From assembly GCA_012961725.1 (NCBI GenBank), contig DTYU01000149.1, positions 1-6,451 on the forward strand: a stretch of DNA of 6,451 nt, given 5' to 3'. Every line of letters starts with the position of its first letter. The stretch's first letter is position 1. A model generated the notes under the pieces. The model was not told where the DNA came from, did not search any database, and was given only the letters and a program-made list of their open reading frames with translations. The DNA comes from Desulfotomaculum sp. Its GTDB lineage: Bacteria; Bacillota; Desulfotomaculia; Desulfotomaculales; Ammonificaceae. Shown here in pieces: positions 6,356 to 6,451 of the stretch. Both the position numbers and the translations under genes were made by a program.

Positions 6356-6375
6356 TGATGACTGCCAAAATCTAA
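6355..6375 (+). other. Six-codon mini-ORF after istB with a strong ribosome-binding site
   Basis: AAAGGAGGG (6344-6352), inside the last istB codons, is followed by ATGATG and a frame of only six codons (MMTAKI) before TAA. The first ATG overlaps the istB stop as TAATG. A ribosome-binding site this good in front of so short a frame could be a leftover of a third gene lost from the element or a chance purine run. I do not claim a functional peptide. Confidence 0.25.
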
Positions 6376-6381
6376 TGGCCT

Positions 6382-6425
6382 ACTTTTCGTGGCCAAAAAT
6401 GACGACTTTCCAGTGGCCAAAAGTG
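6382..6425. repeat. Subterminal repeated motifs in the IS21 right end
   Basis: Two related blocks, ACTTTTCGTGGCCAAAA (6382-6398) and ACTTTCCAGTGGCCAAAA (6405-6422), place GTGGCCA 24 bp apart. Counting inward from the right tip, TGGTCA/TGGCCA motifs begin at positions 7, 31 and 55, a constant 24-bp step. The 13-base GGCCACGAAAAGT of the inner right copy also occurs at 3983-3995 in the left end. Multiple terminal repeats are characteristic of IS21-family ends and probably bind IstA. Confidence 0.8.
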
Positions 6426-6449
6426 CGGATTTTTAAATGACCATTGACA
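6401..6449 (-). repeat. Right terminal inverted repeat of the IS21 element
   Basis: The reverse complement starts TGTCAATGGTCA and matches the left end in 26 of the first 37 positions, then again through AAAGTCGTC after a one-base gap. The element ends at 6449, and only two flanking bases remain in the window. Confidence 0.88.
6444..6449 (+). promoter_or_regulatory. Perfect outward-facing -35 box at the IS21 right tip
   Basis: TTGACA, the full sigma-70/sigma-A -35 consensus, forms the last six bases of the element and reads outward. The matching -10 would lie in DNA beyond the window, or inside the left end of an adjoining copy. IS21 itself is known to build a junction promoter this way in tandem copies. 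Confidence 0.7.
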
Positions 6450-6451
6450 AC

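Larger units (their letters stand above)
3952..6449 (+). mobile_element. Complete IS21-family insertion sequence, about 2.5 kb
   Basis: The element is bounded by imperfect inverted repeats that start TGT at 3952 and end ACA at 6449, as IS21-family elements do. It encodes the paired istA and istB in one operon with an ATGA overlap. Its 2498 bp is near the upper end of the family's usual size. Both frames are open and keep their catalytic motifs, so the element looks able to move. The target duplication cannot be confirmed because only two bases (ac) lie beyond the right end; they agree with a 5-bp repeat of the left flank ACACC. It sits 70 bp upstream of the SLH gene in the opposite orientation. 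Confidence 0.9.

Overview
The window looks like a chromosomal segment of an anaerobic, Gram-positive-type Firmicute (Clostridia, broadly the Desulfotomaculum/Pelotomaculum/Moorella kind). The support is a protein anchored by three C-terminal SLH domains, a clostridial-style single-cluster [4Fe-4S] ferredoxin, strong GGAGG ribosome-binding sites, and frequent TTG/GTG starts: five of the six genes begin with a non-ATG codon. The genus is an inference from gene content and was not tested by search.

Positions 1-3881 hold four host genes, all on the minus strand. Read in the direction of transcription they are: a secreted/cell-wall protein with a seven-repeat beta-propeller and three SLH domains (1995-3881); a 64-residue ferredoxin (1722-1916) closed by a textbook intrinsic terminator (1666-1699); a GT4-type glycosyltransferase (451-1629); and the 5' end of an exported protein that resembles the alkaline-phosphatase superfamily (1-292, running off the window). 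The SLH protein, the glycosyltransferase and the exported protein all suit cell-envelope work. The ferredoxin is a stand-alone electron carrier with no visible partner.

Positions 3952-6449 are an apparently complete IS21-family insertion sequence of about 2.5 kb. It has imperfect terminal inverted repeats starting TGT and ending ACA, istA (DDE transposase) and istB (AAA+ ATPase) overlapping by ATGA, and extra internal copies of a TGGCCA-type motif at 24-bp spacing near the ends. It lies divergent to the SLH gene, 70 bp upstream of that gene's start codon.

The most interesting features are at the element's edges. The right end carries a perfect outward -35 box (TTGACA) and the left end an outward near-consensus one (TTAACA). 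The left box sits 18 bp from a CATAAT in the flanking DNA, so the insertion may have built the promoter now driving the SLH gene. The flank between them is itself odd, with two copies of GGGGACACC around a tandem ACTAATTATG repeat, and may be a remnant of an older repeat element. I found no RNA genes, CRISPR array or clear new defence or biosynthetic system.
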